NCBI GenBank assembly: GCA_947500035.1
Contig: CANMQP010000011.1
Coordinates: forward strand, 62,001-126,000
Source: an uncultured Kiloniellaceae bacterium
GTDB lineage: Bacteria > Pseudomonadota > Alphaproteobacteria > Kiloniellales > Kiloniellaceae
Reading direction: 5' to 3'
DNA: 64,000 nucleotides
How positions within the stretch are numbered: the stretch's first letter is position 1; each line of letters starts with the position of its first letter. The position numbers and the translations under genes were made by a program. Under the pieces are notes generated by a model. The model saw only the letters and a program-made list of their open reading frames with translations, did no database searches and was not told the origin of the DNA. Below, piece after piece: positions 1 to 9,751 of the stretch.

Positions 1-75
1 TGTGTCACCGGGACGGCCTCGGGTATCGGGCGTCGTATCGGCGGTGATGTCGGCCTTCGCCTATATGAATTGTGA
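1..75 (+). CDS. C-terminal tail of an unidentified gene (partial, 5' end outside window)
   Basis: The first frame is open from base 1 to a TGA at 73-75. It encodes 24 residues ending in GDVGLRLYEL. The next gene is on the opposite strand and ends at 86, so this would be the end of a convergent upstream gene. A T-rich stretch at 79-88 follows, as expected for a shared terminator. The fragment is too short to assign a family, and the reading frame itself is inferred only from the absence of stops. Confidence 0.35.
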   Translation, partial: CVTGTASGIGRRIGGDVGLRLYEL

Positions 76-85
76 TCAGTTTTTT

Positions 86-586
86 TTAGTTCTGGCTCTG
101 GCGCATGTGGCTGTGCACGTCTTCTGCACCATGGCGGGTCAGGATTTCGCTCGCCACTTTGGCCTGCTGCTCTGTTGCGGTGCAAACCCACAGGAGAACC
201 GTGCCTGATTCCAGCGCGCGCGCGAATTGCTCCGTGTGTGGGGTCGCCCGCAGAGTCGTCAGCAACTCCGTCAGAGCAACGGACGTGACGCCGGCGGCGA
301 GAAGCCCGGCAATCGCGGCGCCCACCGGGCCCGTCGCAACCGCGATCAAGCCCGCCGCAGTAATTGGCCCAACATATTTGATTTCACCGACCAGACCGAT
401 CATTGCCTCTTGCCAGGCATCGCTGGTGGACTCGCTTGCGCTGAGGGATTCATGGGTGTCCAGCACCGAGAGATCGCTTGACTGAAAGCCTGCGGCGAGC
501 AGAGTCTCGACCGCCGCCTTGAAGTTCTCACGCTCGGCAAAACGCCCAACGATCTCGGTTTGCTCCACTGCGCCGTCATCCTGCAA
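86..586 (-). CDS. Small glycine-zipper membrane protein, stress-protein-like (166 aa)
   Basis: The product has an N-terminal soluble part of about 70 residues that starts like the general-stress fold (EIVGRFAERENFKAAVETL). This is followed by an alanine/glycine-rich hydrophobic stretch at about residues 75-108 (GLIAVATGPVGAAIAGLLAA), which is probably a membrane hairpin or glycine zipper. A soluble C-terminal segment of about 55 residues follows. The layout resembles the YflT/DUF1269-like stress-associated proteins found widely in proteobacteria, but I cannot name a function. It is transcribed away from mutS, with 274 bases between the two starts. The ATG start is accepted because the stress-like domain begins a few residues after it. 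Confidence 0.7.
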   Translation of the reverse strand: MQDDGAVEQTEIVGRFAERENFKAAVETLLAAGFQSSDLSVLDTHESLSASESTSDAWQEAMIGLVGEIKYVGPITAAGLIAVATGPVGAAIAGLLAAGVTSVALTELLTTLRATPHTEQFARALESGTVLLWVCTATEQQAKVASEILTRHGAEDVHSHMRQSQN

Positions 587-860
587 GGCTGTGTCCTTCC
601 CCTAGGTTTCAAGTGGTATCGTCTGTGGCTGTCCGATGAGAGATCACTCCGCCTGAACAGGTTTTTCTGGTCACCACCCGCTTTGTTCCAGCTATATTGC
701 CTCCTCCTACCCGTGCTTGCAAAGAGGGCATCGGATAGAGTAAGTGCGGAGGACAAAATGACGCGTGTTGCGCGAGCCTCGTTGCCGGCTCGCATTGTGT
801 TGCAATAGGCTTTTGTGCCTCAATCGAAAAGCCGTTAAAACCTTTCCCAGTTCAGTGTAA
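587..860. other. Divergent intergenic region between the stress-like gene and mutS
   Basis: This stretch of 274 bases separates two divergently transcribed genes and should carry both promoters. I see no near-consensus -35/-10 pair, and there is no strong Shine-Dalgarno sequence before the mutS ATG. Reading frames across it are not gene-like. Confidence 0.4.
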
Positions 861-3656
861 ATGCCTGATTCCAGCACCACAGCCCACCGCAATGATAAAG
901 GCCAAAGCGCATCTGGTGCGCCTGTGGCTTCAAGGCCGGGCGTCAATCCGGCCTCCGAACCGGCGCCCAAAACTGCCAGCGTGACGCCGATGATGGCGCA
1001 GTATCTGGAGATCAAGGCGGGTTACCCCGACGCGCTGTTGTTCTACCGCATGGGTGATTTCTACGAACTCTTCCATGAAGATGCCGTGCTGGCATCGGCG
1101 GCCTTGGACATCACGCTGACCAAACGGGGCAAGCATGAAGGTGCCGACATCGCCATGTGCGGTGTGCCGGTGCATTCGGCGGACGGCTACCTCTCACGCC
1201 TGATCCGCAAGGGTTTCAAGGTCGCGGTCTGCGAACAGACGGAAAATCCCGCCGAAGCCAAGAAGCGCGGCAGCAAGTCCGTGGTGCGTAGAGATGTGGT
1301 GCGTCTGGTCACACCCGGAACCCTGACCGAAGACGAGCTGCTGGATGCGCGAAACCACAACTATCTTGCCGCGCTCGCCGAAACCGGTGGCGCGGCGGCC
1401 GGCCGCCTCGGCCTGGCCTGGCTGGACATGTCAACCGGCGATTTCCACGTCCAGCCCCTGAATCACGTCGATCTCAGCGCGGTCCTGGCGCGCCTGACAC
1501 CGGGGGAGTTGCTTCTGCCGGACCGCCTGACCCAGCGGCCCGAACTCTTCGAGGTCTTTAGCGAGTGGAAAGACAGGCTGACGCCCCTGCCCTCGGCCCG
1601 TTTCGACAGCGAGAATGCCAAACGCAGGATCGAGACGCTGTTCGAGGTCAAGGCCCTGGATGCCTTCGGTGATTTCGAGCGCGCCGAACTGGCCGCGGTG
1701 GGAGCCTTGCTTGACTACGTAGAGCTGACCCAGAAGGGCCGCCTGCCCAGGCTCATGCCGCCGAGCCGACTGCGCCAGGGCAGCGTCATGGAGATCGATG
1801 CCGCGACGCGGCGCAACCTGGAACTCAGTCAGGCGCTCAGCGGTGGCCGCGCCGGCAGTCTTCTGACGACTATCGACCGGACGGTGACGGGGGCCGGTGC
1901 ACGTTTGCTTGCTTCCCGGCTCGCGGTGCCCTTGACGGATGCGGCGGCCATTACGGCCCGCCAGGACGTCGTGGCCTATCTGATCGAAAATGATCCGCTG
2001 CGGGAGGAGCTCAGGCGGCGCCTGCGCCACTGTCCCGATATCGAGAGGGCCTTGTCGCGCCTGTCCCTGGGCCGCGGCGGCCCGCGCGACCTGGCTGCCG
2101 TCCGGGACGGTCTGAGTGAAGCCGGCGCGATGCGGGATATGTTGAGTGATCAAAAGCTGGCCGCTTTGCCCGGTGATCTGGCGTCTGTTCTGCAGGACCT
2201 GGGTTTTCATGACCCTCTGGTTGATCGCCTGAAGCGGGCTTTGTCGGAGGATCTGCCGCTGCAGGCCCGGGACGGCGGTTTCATTGCGCCCGGCTATGCG
2301 GAAAAGCTCGACGAATACCGGGCTCTGCGCGACGAAAGCCGGCGCTTGATCGCGGCTCTGCAGAGCCGCTATGCCGAGGAAACCGGGATCGGGAATCTCA
2401 AGATCCGGCACAATAATGTTCTGGGCTATTACATCGAGGTGACGCCGACTCAGGCCCCCAAGATGCCCAGCGGTTCCGATGCGCCTTTCATCCATCGTCA
2501 GACCCTGGCGAGCGCCGTGCGCTATTCCACAGTGGAGCTCTCGGACCTGCAGCAGGAAATCGCCTCGGCGGCAGATAAAGCGCAAGCCATTGAACTGGAA
2601 CTCTTCGAGGATCTGGTCAGCGAAATCGATGGCCGCAGCGATGCGGTCGCCCTGGCGGCGGGGGCCCTGGCACGGCTGGATGTGGCGACCGGCTTCGCCG
2701 AGCTCGCCCTGCAGGAGCGCTGGTGCCGGCCGAAAGTGGACGAGTCTCTGGCCTTCGATATCGCCGGAGGGCGCCATCCCGTCGTCGAGGTTGCCCTGAG
2801 AAAAAACCAGGAAGGCAGCTTTGTCGCAAATGCTTGTAATCTGGAGGATGATCAGCGGCTTTGGCTGATCACCGGCCCGAATATGGCCGGTAAGAGTACG
2901 TTTTTGCGGCAAAATGCCCTGATCGCGATCCTGGCGCAGATGGGCTCTTTTGTTCCTGCGGACGCCGCGCACATCGGGGTTGTCGACCGTCTTTTCAGCC
3001 GGGTCGGCGCAGCCGATGACCTCGCGCGCGGCCGCTCGACCTTCATGGTTGAGATGGTCGAAACCGCCGTCATTCTCAATCAGGCGACGCCCCGGTCGCT
3101 GGTGATTCTGGATGAGATCGGACGCGGAACGGCCACGTTCGACGGGCTCTCGATTGCCTGGGCCTGTGTCGAGCATCTGCACGAGGTCAACCGCAGCCGG
3201 GCGCTCTTCGCCACGCACTATCACGAGCTTACGACCCTCGCCGCCAAGCTCCCGGCTCTCGCCTGCCATGCCATGCGGGTGAAGGAGTGGCAGGGAGAGG
3301 TGGTCTTCCTGCACGAGGTTGCCGCCGGTGCCGCGGACCGTTCCTACGGCATTCATGTCGCCAAGCTTGCCGGGCTGCCGGGCGCCGTGGTTTCCCGGGC
3401 CGAAGAAGTACTCGCGACCCTTGAAAAGGGCGAACAGGCCGGTGTTTTGACCCGTCTGGCCGATGACCTGCCGCTTTTCGCCGCGGCGCTGGCCCAGGAG
3501 CGTCACCCCGAAAGCACTGTATCCGGTTTTTCCGAGGGGGCAGCCGCGCCGTCTCCGGTCGAGGGACGCCTGTCAGAGATTAATCCGGACGACCTGACCC
3601 CGCGCCAGGCGCTGGAACTGCTCTACGCCCTGAAGAAGCTCTCTCAAGAAGCTTAG
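861..3656 (+). CDS. mutS: DNA mismatch repair protein MutS (931 aa)
   Basis: MutS recognises mismatches and small loops and recruits MutL. The mismatch-binding N-terminal domain is clear: [20 protein letters not shown] followed by [12 protein letters not shown], which contains the Phe-x-Glu wedge. The connector, lever and clamp domains follow. The C-terminal ABC-type ATPase has Walker [14 protein letters not shown], Walker [12 protein letters not shown] and the switch [10 protein letters not shown] helix-turn-helix dimerisation tail ends the protein ([16 protein letters not shown]). About 40 low-complexity residues precede the conserved start, as is common in alphaproteobacteria, so the real start could lie downstream of 861. 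The length fits the family (850-930 aa). Confidence 0.98.
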   Translation: MPDSSTTAHRNDKGQSASGAPVASRPGVNPASEPAPKTASVTPMMAQYLEIKAGYPDALLFYRMGDFYELFHEDAVLASAALDITLTKRGKHEGADIAMCGVPVHSADGYLSRLIRKGFKVAVCEQTENPAEAKKRGSKSVVRRDVVRLVTPGTLTEDELLDARNHNYLAALAETGGAAAGRLGLAWLDMSTGDFHVQPLNHVDLSAVLARLTPGELLLPDRLTQRPELFEVFSEWKDRLTPLPSARFDSENAKRRIETLFEVKALDAFGDFERAELAAVGALLDYVELTQKGRLPRLMPPSRLRQGSVMEIDAATRRNLELSQALSGGRAGSLLTTIDRTVTGAGARLLASRLAVPLTDAAAITARQDVVAYLIENDPLREELRRRLRHCPDIERALSRLSLGRGGPRDLAAVRDGLSEAGAMRDMLSDQKLAALPGDLASVLQDLGFHDPLVDRLKRALSEDLPLQARDGGFIAPGYAEKLDEYRALRDESRRLIAALQSRYAEETGIGNLKIRHNNVLGYYIEVTPTQAPKMPSGSDAPFIHRQTLASAVRYSTVELSDLQQEIASAADKAQAIELELFEDLVSEIDGRSDAVALAAGALARLDVATGFAELALQERWCRPKVDESLAFDIAGGRHPVVEVALRKNQEGSFVANACNLEDDQRLWLITGPNMAGKSTFLRQNALIAILAQMGSFVPADAAHIGVVDRLFSRVGAADDLARGRSTFMVEMVETAVILNQATPRSLVILDEIGRGTATFDGLSIAWACVEHLHEVNRSRALFATHYHELTTLAAKLPALACHAMRVKEWQGEVVFLHEVAAGAADRSYGIHVAKLAGLPGAVVSRAEEVLATLEKGEQAGVLTRLADDLPLFAAALAQERHPESTVSGFSEGAAAPSPVEGRLSEINPDDLTPRQALELLYALKKLSQEA

Positions 3657-3741
3657 AAACCGGTTTTTCTGGTTATTTCTCTTCGAAATTGGCTGGTCTA
3701 CTGCAAAAGAACCATTTGTTAACAGGCATATTAGATACTCC

Positions 3742-3762
3742 CCGTTATTCAACCTGTAACGG
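3742..3762. promoter_or_regulatory. Inverted repeat upstream of the small membrane protein gene
   Basis: CCGTTA and TAACGG form a perfect 6-bp inverted repeat with a 9-base spacer, a few bases before the candidate starts at 3768-3780. It could be an operator or a small 5' hairpin. There is no T tract, so it is not a typical terminator for mutS. Confidence 0.3.
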
Positions 3763-3767
3763 AATTC

Positions 3768-4136
3768 TTGTGCGCGGTGATGGGCGTAAACGGACAGAGA
3801 GAGACCTGGCGAAGTTTGGTGCCGGCGATAAGCCTTGCGCTTTGTACGGCTTTGTTTCTGCTGGGTCTTAATCTGCGCTCACCTGTTGCAAACGAACCTG
3901 TTGCGCTCTTTTTCGGTCCCTCTGCCGGCCACGACAATGCATTGCAAAAGATTGCCGCGCTTGATGGCCGGATTGTCCGGGTCGGCGGGTGGGATAACGT
4001 CGTTGTGGCGGTCTTCGATCGGGACATCGGCGTCGCCCAGCTCTGGCGGCATGGGGCCTGGGTTGCAATGGATCCGGTCTTTTTCAGTGGATGCGAAGCT
4101 TCGGGCACATCTTCACGCGGTGGATTTTCAGCATGA
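3768..4136 (+). CDS. Hypothetical single-pass membrane protein upstream of a chemoreceptor (122 aa)
   Basis: The protein has one N-terminal membrane segment at about residues 17-36 (SLVPAISLALCTALFLLG). A periplasmic domain of about 80 residues follows, containing VRVGGWDNVVVAVFDRDIG. I do not recognise the family. The stop codon overlaps the start of the chemoreceptor gene in an ATGA arrangement (4133-4136), which argues for translational coupling and for this being a real gene. The start could be TTG 3768, GTG 3777 or ATG 3780, and none has a strong ribosome site. By position the product may modulate the receptor, but that is inference. Confidence 0.6.
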   Translation: MCAVMGVNGQRETWRSLVPAISLALCTALFLLGLNLRSPVANEPVALFFGPSAGHDNALQKIAALDGRIVRVGGWDNVVVAVFDRDIGVAQLWRHGAWVAMDPVFFSGCEASGTSSRGGFSA

Positions 4137-5587
4137 ACCCCATTTTTGAACTCAGAGAACGCGTTACACCCTTTTTTGTGGCATTCCTCTGGCTGCACGT
4201 GCCTGTCATTGCCGGTCTCGGCTTTTTCTTTGAGGATTGGCTCTGGCCAACTGTAGGAGCCTCTGTTCTGGCGGGTGCGGCGACGATCAGCTGGAAGCTC
4301 TCGGGTGGCGAAGCAGCGACGCGATACCTGATTGCCGTTGCGCAGATGGGCATGGTGGCGGTCATCCTCTACCAGTTCATGGGCAACGCCTGGCAGGTCG
4401 ACATTCACATGTATTTCTTTGCGGCCCTGGCGATGCTGGCCGCCTTTTGTGATTGGCGTACGATTTTTGTCGCCGCGGCCACGGTCGCGCTGCACCACCT
4501 GGTGCTCAATTATGCCCTGCCGCTGGCGATCTTCCCCAATGGCACCGACCTGGCGCGGGTAGTTCTGCATGCCGGCATCGTGATTCTTGAGACTGTCACC
4601 CTGATGTGGATCACCGCCAAGCTCATCTCCGCCTTCAGCGAGGCCGCCGAGGCCATTGAGCGCGCGAAGAGCGCAGAACGGGAATCGCAGGAGCTGGCTG
4701 AGCAGCAACGCGATACCGAGCGACGGGCCAACGAAGATCGGCAGAAAACCCTGTCGGCGTTGGCGGAGGTCTTCGAACAGGATGTGGGTAATCTGGTCGA
4801 AGCGGTTCGTGCGCGCGCTTCGCAAATGAATGACCATGCCGAGACCATGAATTTGGTCTCGATGGAGGCGCGCAACCGTTCCGACAGCACGGCGCAACGT
4901 GCGGAAGAGGTTCGCAGCAACACGCAGACCGTTGCGTCCGCGACCGAGGAAATGAGTTCGTCGATTTCAGGAATTGTCGAACAGGTCGCGCATTCCAGCC
5001 GCATCACCGGCGACGCCGTGAACCGCGTGGAGCAGACGAACGAGACCATGCAGGGCCTGGCGAACGCGGCCGATAAGATCGGCGAGGTTACCAGTCTGAT
5101 CTCCGATATAGCCGAACAAACCAACCTTCTGGCGCTCAACGCCACCATTGAGGCGGCCCGGGCCGGTGATGCGGGCAAGGGTTTTGCCGTGGTCGCAAGC
5201 GAGGTCAAGAACCTCGCCAGCCAGACAGCCAAGGCGACCGAGGAAATTACCGGTCAGATCAACCAGATGCAGCATGTCACGAAGGATGCCGTCGAAGCTA
5301 TCCAGAAGATCCGCGAGACCATCGGCGAGATCAACGAAGTTGCGAACAGCGTTTCCTCCTCTATCGACGAGCAGAGTGGCGCGGTCAGTGAGATCAGCAG
5401 CAATACGAACCGGATCGCAGACGGCACGCAACTCGTGACCAATGAAATCACTGAGCTGAGCGGCGCGGCCGACAAGGCCGACGAAACATCGAAACAGACC
5501 GTCGATGCCGCCAAGGAACTGGTCGAGCAGATCGATCAGCTGAAGGGCGAGGTGCTGAACTTCGCCAAACACGTCCGCACCGCCTAA
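4133..5587 (+). CDS. Methyl-accepting chemotaxis protein with polytopic membrane sensor, no HAMP (484 aa)
   Basis: The N-terminal 160 residues contain about five or six membrane segments with very short loops (e.g. FFVAFLWLHVPVIAGLGFFF). The usual large periplasmic ligand domain is therefore absent. A coiled-coil linker rich in Glu/Arg (about residues 165-230) leads directly into the cytoplasmic MCP signalling domain. The hairpin tip is conserved (IAEQTNLLALNATIEAARAG, then GKGFAVVASEVKNLA). No HAMP domain is evident. The start at ATG 4133 overlaps the stop of the preceding gene. Signalling to CheA/CheW is expected from the tip sequence. The stimulus is unknown and could be sensed in the membrane. 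No other chemotaxis genes occur in the window. Confidence 0.93.
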   Translation: MNPIFELRERVTPFFVAFLWLHVPVIAGLGFFFEDWLWPTVGASVLAGAATISWKLSGGEAATRYLIAVAQMGMVAVILYQFMGNAWQVDIHMYFFAALAMLAAFCDWRTIFVAAATVALHHLVLNYALPLAIFPNGTDLARVVLHAGIVILETVTLMWITAKLISAFSEAAEAIERAKSAERESQELAEQQRDTERRANEDRQKTLSALAEVFEQDVGNLVEAVRARASQMNDHAETMNLVSMEARNRSDSTAQRAEEVRSNTQTVASATEEMSSSISGIVEQVAHSSRITGDAVNRVEQTNETMQGLANAADKIGEVTSLISDIAEQTNLLALNATIEAARAGDAGKGFAVVASEVKNLASQTAKATEEITGQINQMQHVTKDAVEAIQKIRETIGEINEVANSVSSSIDEQSGAVSEISSNTNRIADGTQLVTNEITELSGAADKADETSKQTVDAAKELVEQIDQLKGEVLNFAKHVRTA

Positions 5588-5797
5588 AACGGTATTCCGC
5601 GTATCGAGGAGACTTCGGACTTGTGTCCCGCACTTGCGCGAGATAGGGGACGAAGTACTTAATGAACAGGTGCCTCGTTTCCGATCGTCGCTTGCGGTCG
5701 TCTCGCAGTTTCGATCCTTGCCGGTACGGGCGTGCCCGCTTGCTAAAGCCGGTGTTTTGCGATTTGGTGTTGGTCCTGTCTAGCAGCGGAATTGGAC

Positions 5798-8665
5798 ATG
5801 CAAGAGCTTCTGCCTGAAGAGCCCTTCGAGACTGAGGTGCGCAACAAACGCGCGATCATAGACCGGCGTGCCTTGTTGGGCCGGATTGAAGATATCGTCA
5901 AAGAAGGCAGTTCCGATCTGGATGTGCGCACGCATGTCCTGGCGGCCCTGAGAGACGCTCTGGAGAACGGCCGGAGCGAGGTGCGGCGCCGTTTTGACGA
6001 GCGCGCTTCGGGCACAGTCGTCGTGCGCTCGAATTGCTACCTCGTGGATCAGTTGATCAGGGTCGTCTACGACCATGTGACCACCCATCTTTTTCCAAGC
6101 GCGAACCCTTCGACCGGAGAGGTCCTGTCACTTGTTGCCGTCGGCGGCTACGGCCGGGGCGAGCTGGCGCCGCAATCCGACGTCGATCTGCTGTTTCTGC
6201 TGCCTTACAAAATGACCCCGCGCAGCGAGCAGGTCGTGGAGGCGATCCTCTATTTCCTTTGGGATCTGAACTTTAAGGTCGGGCATGCGACCCGCAAGGT
6301 TTCAGAGTGTATCCGCCAGGCCAAAGCCGACGTCACGATCTGCACGAGCTTGCTCGAAGCCCGTTGGCTGTGGGGTGACCAGAGTCTCTATATCGAGCTG
6401 CGCAAGCGCTTTCAGTCGGATCTGCAGTCTCAGGGCGGTGCCAAATTCATTGAGGCAAAGCTGAGCGAGCGGGATCTGCGCCACAAACGCAACGGCGGCA
6501 CCCGTTACTCTCTTGAGCCCAACATCAAGGAGAGTAAGGGAGGCTTGCGCGATCTTCATACTCTCTTTTGGATCGCCAAATTCCTCTACCACGTCGACGA
6601 CATCGCGCGTCTGGTCGACCAGAAGGTTTTCACACGCCAGGAGGTGCGGCGCTTCGAGAAGGCCCAGGCTTTCCTCTGGACCCTGCGCTGCGCGCTGCAT
6701 TATCTGACCGGCCGGGCCGAGGAGCGCCTGACCTTCGACGTTCAGAAATCCCTCGCCGACTGGATGGGCTATACGGATCATGCCGGAACCCAGGGCGTCG
6801 AACGCTTTATGAAGCACTACTTTCTGATCGCAAAGGATGTCGGGGACCTCACCCGGATTTTCTGTGCGACCCTGGAGGCGGAACATAATCGGCGCTCGCG
6901 CTTTCGCCTGCCCTCCCTGACGCGCCGCCGGTCCTTAAGCGGGTTCAGACTCGAGGGGGAACGCTTGTCTGTCAAGGACGCCTCGGTTTTCGAAAACGCA
7001 CCGATCGACATGCTGCGGATCTTTGCAGTTGCCCAGAAGCATGATCTGGACATCCATCCTAAGGCCCTGCGCTGGATCACCCAGAACCTCAAGCTGATCA
7101 AAAAGCCGCTCCGCGAGGATCCGGAAGCCAATAAGATCTTCCTGCAAATCCTCTGCGCCGAGGAGGACCCGGAGACCACTTTGCGGCGCATGAATGAGGC
7201 TGGCGTCTTCGGCCGCTTCATCCCCGATTTCGGCCGGGTGGTGGCGCAGATGCAATACAATATGTACCACCACTACACGGTGGATGAGCACACGATCTTT
7301 GCGATCGGCATTCTGCACGATATCGAACAGGGCCGTCTCTCGGAGGAAGCACCGATTGCCACCGAGGTGGTGCACAAGGTCCTGTCGCGCCGGGTTCTCT
7401 ATGTCGCGGTTTTCCTGCATGACATTGCCAAGGGCCGGCCCGGCGACCACTCTGAAGTCGGCGCCAAGGTCGCGCGCCGAATCTGTCCGCGTTTGGGGTT
7501 CAGCGCAGAAGAAACCGAGACCGTCGCCTGGCTTGTGCTGCATCATCTGGCCATGAGCGATACCGCCTTCAAACGCGATATCGACGATCCCAAGACGATC
7601 CAGGATTTTGCCGCCCTTGTGCAATCGCCGGAGCGCCTCAGACTGCTGCTGGTGCTGACGGTCGCCGATATCCGTGCCGTCGGCCCCAATGTATGGAATG
7701 CCTGGAAGGCCGCCCTCTTGCGCGATCTTTACTGGCGGACGGAGGAAGTTCTCTCCGGCGGCATTTCGTCGGAGGGCCGGGCGCAGCGTGTCGAGCATGC
7801 GAAGGAAGCCCTGCGCGTGGCGATTGCCGATTGGCCCAAGAAAGAGGTCGAGGCCCACATCAAACGGGGATATCCCTCCTACTGGCTCTCGGCGGACACC
7901 GAGACTCATCTGCGGCATGCGCATCTGGTGCGTGAGGCGGAGCGACAGAAGCTGCCGCTCATGATCGATGCCCACGTGGATGGCTATCGGGACGTGACGG
8001 AAGTCACCATTTACACCGCCGATCACCCGGGTCTCTTCAGCCGGATCGCAGGCGCAATGGCGGTCAGTGGTGTTTCCATTGAAGGCGCGAACATTATCAC
8101 GCTGGCAAACGGCATGGCGCTTGACAGCTTCTACGTACACGACGCGGCTGAAGGCGGTGCCTTGGACAGCGATGAGCGGGTCGCACGACTCTCCGCCAAC
8201 ATCGAAAAAGTCCTGTCGGGCGGCATGCGCCCAGTGCAGGAACTGACCAAGCAGCGTTCGACAATCCCCAGCCGCTATCGGGTTTTCAAGGTCGCGCCCC
8301 GGGTGCTGATAGACAACAAAGCCAGCGCAACACACACGGTCATCGAGGTGAATGGCCGCGACCGTCCTGCCTTGCTCTATTATCTGACCACAGCCATCAC
8401 CCGTCTCAACCTGATGATCTCCACGGCACGGATCGCGACCTATGGCGCGCATGCGGTCGATGTCTTTTATGTAAAAGACGCCTTGGGCTCCAAGATTGAC
8501 AACAAAGCCAAGCTCACCCGCATTCGAAAAAAGATGCTCGAAGTTCTGGAGAGCACCGACTGCGCGGCGGCGGCTGTCTCGAAGCAGACAGCTTCAAGGC
8601 AACCGGCTGCCACGAAGAAACCCGCGAGAGAGACACGGCGCAAGCCGGAAACGGCTGCGGAATAG
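5798..8665 (+). CDS. glnD: Bifunctional [protein-PII] uridylyltransferase / uridylyl-removing enzyme GlnD (955 aa)
   Basis: GlnD adds UMP to PII proteins at low glutamine and removes it at high glutamine, so it is the primary nitrogen sensor. The nucleotidyltransferase signature is present (VGGYGRGELAPQSDVDLLFL). A GlnD-specific helical domain and an HD phosphohydrolase domain follow (VFLHDIAKGRPGDHSEVG). Two ACT domains lie near the C-terminus (EVTIYTADHPGLFSRIAGAM and VIEVNGRDRPALLYYLTTAI). A basic tail of about 30 residues rich in Lys, Arg and Ala ends the protein. ATG 5798 is preferred over TTG 5792 because GCGGA lies 7 bases upstream. The gene lies close to murJ, a neighbourhood common in alphaproteobacteria. 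Confidence 0.97.
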   Translation: MQELLPEEPFETEVRNKRAIIDRRALLGRIEDIVKEGSSDLDVRTHVLAALRDALENGRSEVRRRFDERASGTVVVRSNCYLVDQLIRVVYDHVTTHLFPSANPSTGEVLSLVAVGGYGRGELAPQSDVDLLFLLPYKMTPRSEQVVEAILYFLWDLNFKVGHATRKVSECIRQAKADVTICTSLLEARWLWGDQSLYIELRKRFQSDLQSQGGAKFIEAKLSERDLRHKRNGGTRYSLEPNIKESKGGLRDLHTLFWIAKFLYHVDDIARLVDQKVFTRQEVRRFEKAQAFLWTLRCALHYLTGRAEERLTFDVQKSLADWMGYTDHAGTQGVERFMKHYFLIAKDVGDLTRIFCATLEAEHNRRSRFRLPSLTRRRSLSGFRLEGERLSVKDASVFENAPIDMLRIFAVAQKHDLDIHPKALRWITQNLKLIKKPLREDPEANKIFLQILCAEEDPETTLRRMNEAGVFGRFIPDFGRVVAQMQYNMYHHYTVDEHTIFAIGILHDIEQGRLSEEAPIATEVVHKVLSRRVLYVAVFLHDIAKGRPGDHSEVGAKVARRICPRLGFSAEETETVAWLVLHHLAMSDTAFKRDIDDPKTIQDFAALVQSPERLRLLLVLTVADIRAVGPNVWNAWKAALLRDLYWRTEEVLSGGISSEGRAQRVEHAKEALRVAIADWPKKEVEAHIKRGYPSYWLSADTETHLRHAHLVREAERQKLPLMIDAHVDGYRDVTEVTIYTADHPGLFSRIAGAMAVSGVSIEGANIITLANGMALDSFYVHDAAEGGALDSDERVARLSANIEKVLSGGMRPVQELTKQRSTIPSRYRVFKVAPRVLIDNKASATHTVIEVNGRDRPALLYYLTTAITRLNLMISTARIATYGAHAVDVFYVKDALGSKIDNKAKLTRIRKKMLEVLESTDCAAAAVSKQTASRQPAATKKPARETRRKPETAAE

Positions 8666-8700
8666 CTGTTTAAGCCGCGCTGATCGGCGTTACCCGTGCG

Positions 8701-9567
8701 CTATTCCGGCAAGGCGCTGACCAGATACATTGCTTTGAGTATGTCGCTGGGTTTCGCGCCGTTAAAGGCGTTGTCGAAGATCGCTGAGATGCTGTCGGAG
8801 CGGTAAATGCGGCTGAGGGCGCGGTCGACCGCGAGACGGAAATTGCTGTCTCCCCGCTTCATGGCCAGCGCGTAGGGCTCATGCGAGAAGTATCTGGTGC
8901 CCACATGCAACGACTTCGCCTGGCTGCTTTGTGCTGCCAGATAAACCAGCAGAGCGCGGTCCGAGAAGTAGGCTGAAATCTCTCCGCCTTCCAGCTTCTC
9001 GCGTCCATCCTGGTGGTTGGCGACCGTCACAATTTCAGACTGCAGGTCGGTCTTTTTGACGATATCCCGCAGCAGGCTCTCCGTCGTGGTCGCTTCCAGG
9101 ACGCCGATCTTATGACCCTTCAAGCTGCTGAAATTCCTTGGACCGTCGACCTTGGTCAAAACGGCGGCACCATCGATAAAAACGGGAATGGAAAAATCCA
9201 CTTTGTCGCGCCGGGCCAAGGTCGCGGTCGCGGCACCGCACAGCAGGTCCACCTGGCCATTCTGGACGGCCTTGAAGCGATTGCTCGAGGTTACCGGGAC
9301 ATAGGTGATTGAAACTTCAGGGAGCTCGAGTTCTGCCTTCAATTGAGCGACCACGGCCCGGCAGAGGTTGACCGTGTAACCTGCCGCCTCACCAATCGTA
9401 TTTTTATAGGAATAGGGGGCGGCATCTTCCCGGTAGCCGATCTTGATCTTACCGTTCTGAATGCGCTCAAGGGCGCCCGCTGCGGCCTCGCCGGTGGAGC
9501 CTCCGAACGCAGCCGTTGCCGCTATGGCCAGCGCAGCAAGTGCTGCAGATCCAAACCCTCTTTTCAT
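8701..9567 (-). CDS. Amino-acid ABC transporter periplasmic binding protein, family 3 (288 aa)
   Basis: The product looks like a secreted solute-binding protein of the GlnH/ArtJ type. It has a signal peptide (MKRGFGSAALAALAIAATAA) and then the family-3 start IKIGYREDAAPYSYKN. The remaining core includes FKAVQNGQVDLLCGAATATL, RRDKVDFSIPVFIDG and KGHKIGVLEATTTE. The start at 9567 is set by GGAGGAG about 8 bases upstream; an in-frame upstream start would add 30 highly charged residues that do not fit a signal peptide. No permease or ATPase gene is adjacent. It is either an orphan binding protein or serves a transporter encoded elsewhere. It faces away from murJ. Confidence 0.88.
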   Translation of the reverse strand: MKRGFGSAALAALAIAATAAFGGSTGEAAAGALERIQNGKIKIGYREDAAPYSYKNTIGEAAGYTVNLCRAVVAQLKAELELPEVSITYVPVTSSNRFKAVQNGQVDLLCGAATATLARRDKVDFSIPVFIDGAAVLTKVDGPRNFSSLKGHKIGVLEATTTESLLRDIVKKTDLQSEIVTVANHQDGREKLEGGEISAYFSDRALLVYLAAQSSQAKSLHVGTRYFSHEPYALAMKRGDSNFRLAVDRALSRIYRSDSISAIFDNAFNGAKPSDILKAMYLVSALPE

Positions 9568-9751
9568 ACCCCACTCCTCCCGTCTGCGTGAATGCGCGCG
9601 TTCTTGTCTGTTCCTGTCCTTATACCACGATATTCGTTCCTGTTTCTGTTTCGGCAAGTTCTGCGAGACGCCCGGTCTCTCTTGAAGTCCTGTCGGGATT
9701 TGATGCTGTGAGCTTTCACTCGAACGCGGATTGCTCTAGAAACGCGCGGGT

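Noticed and set aside
1431-3506. 691-codon open frame antisense to mutS
   Set aside because: It has the same antisense-shadow character as the pnp case, with no recognisable motif and no ribosome site.
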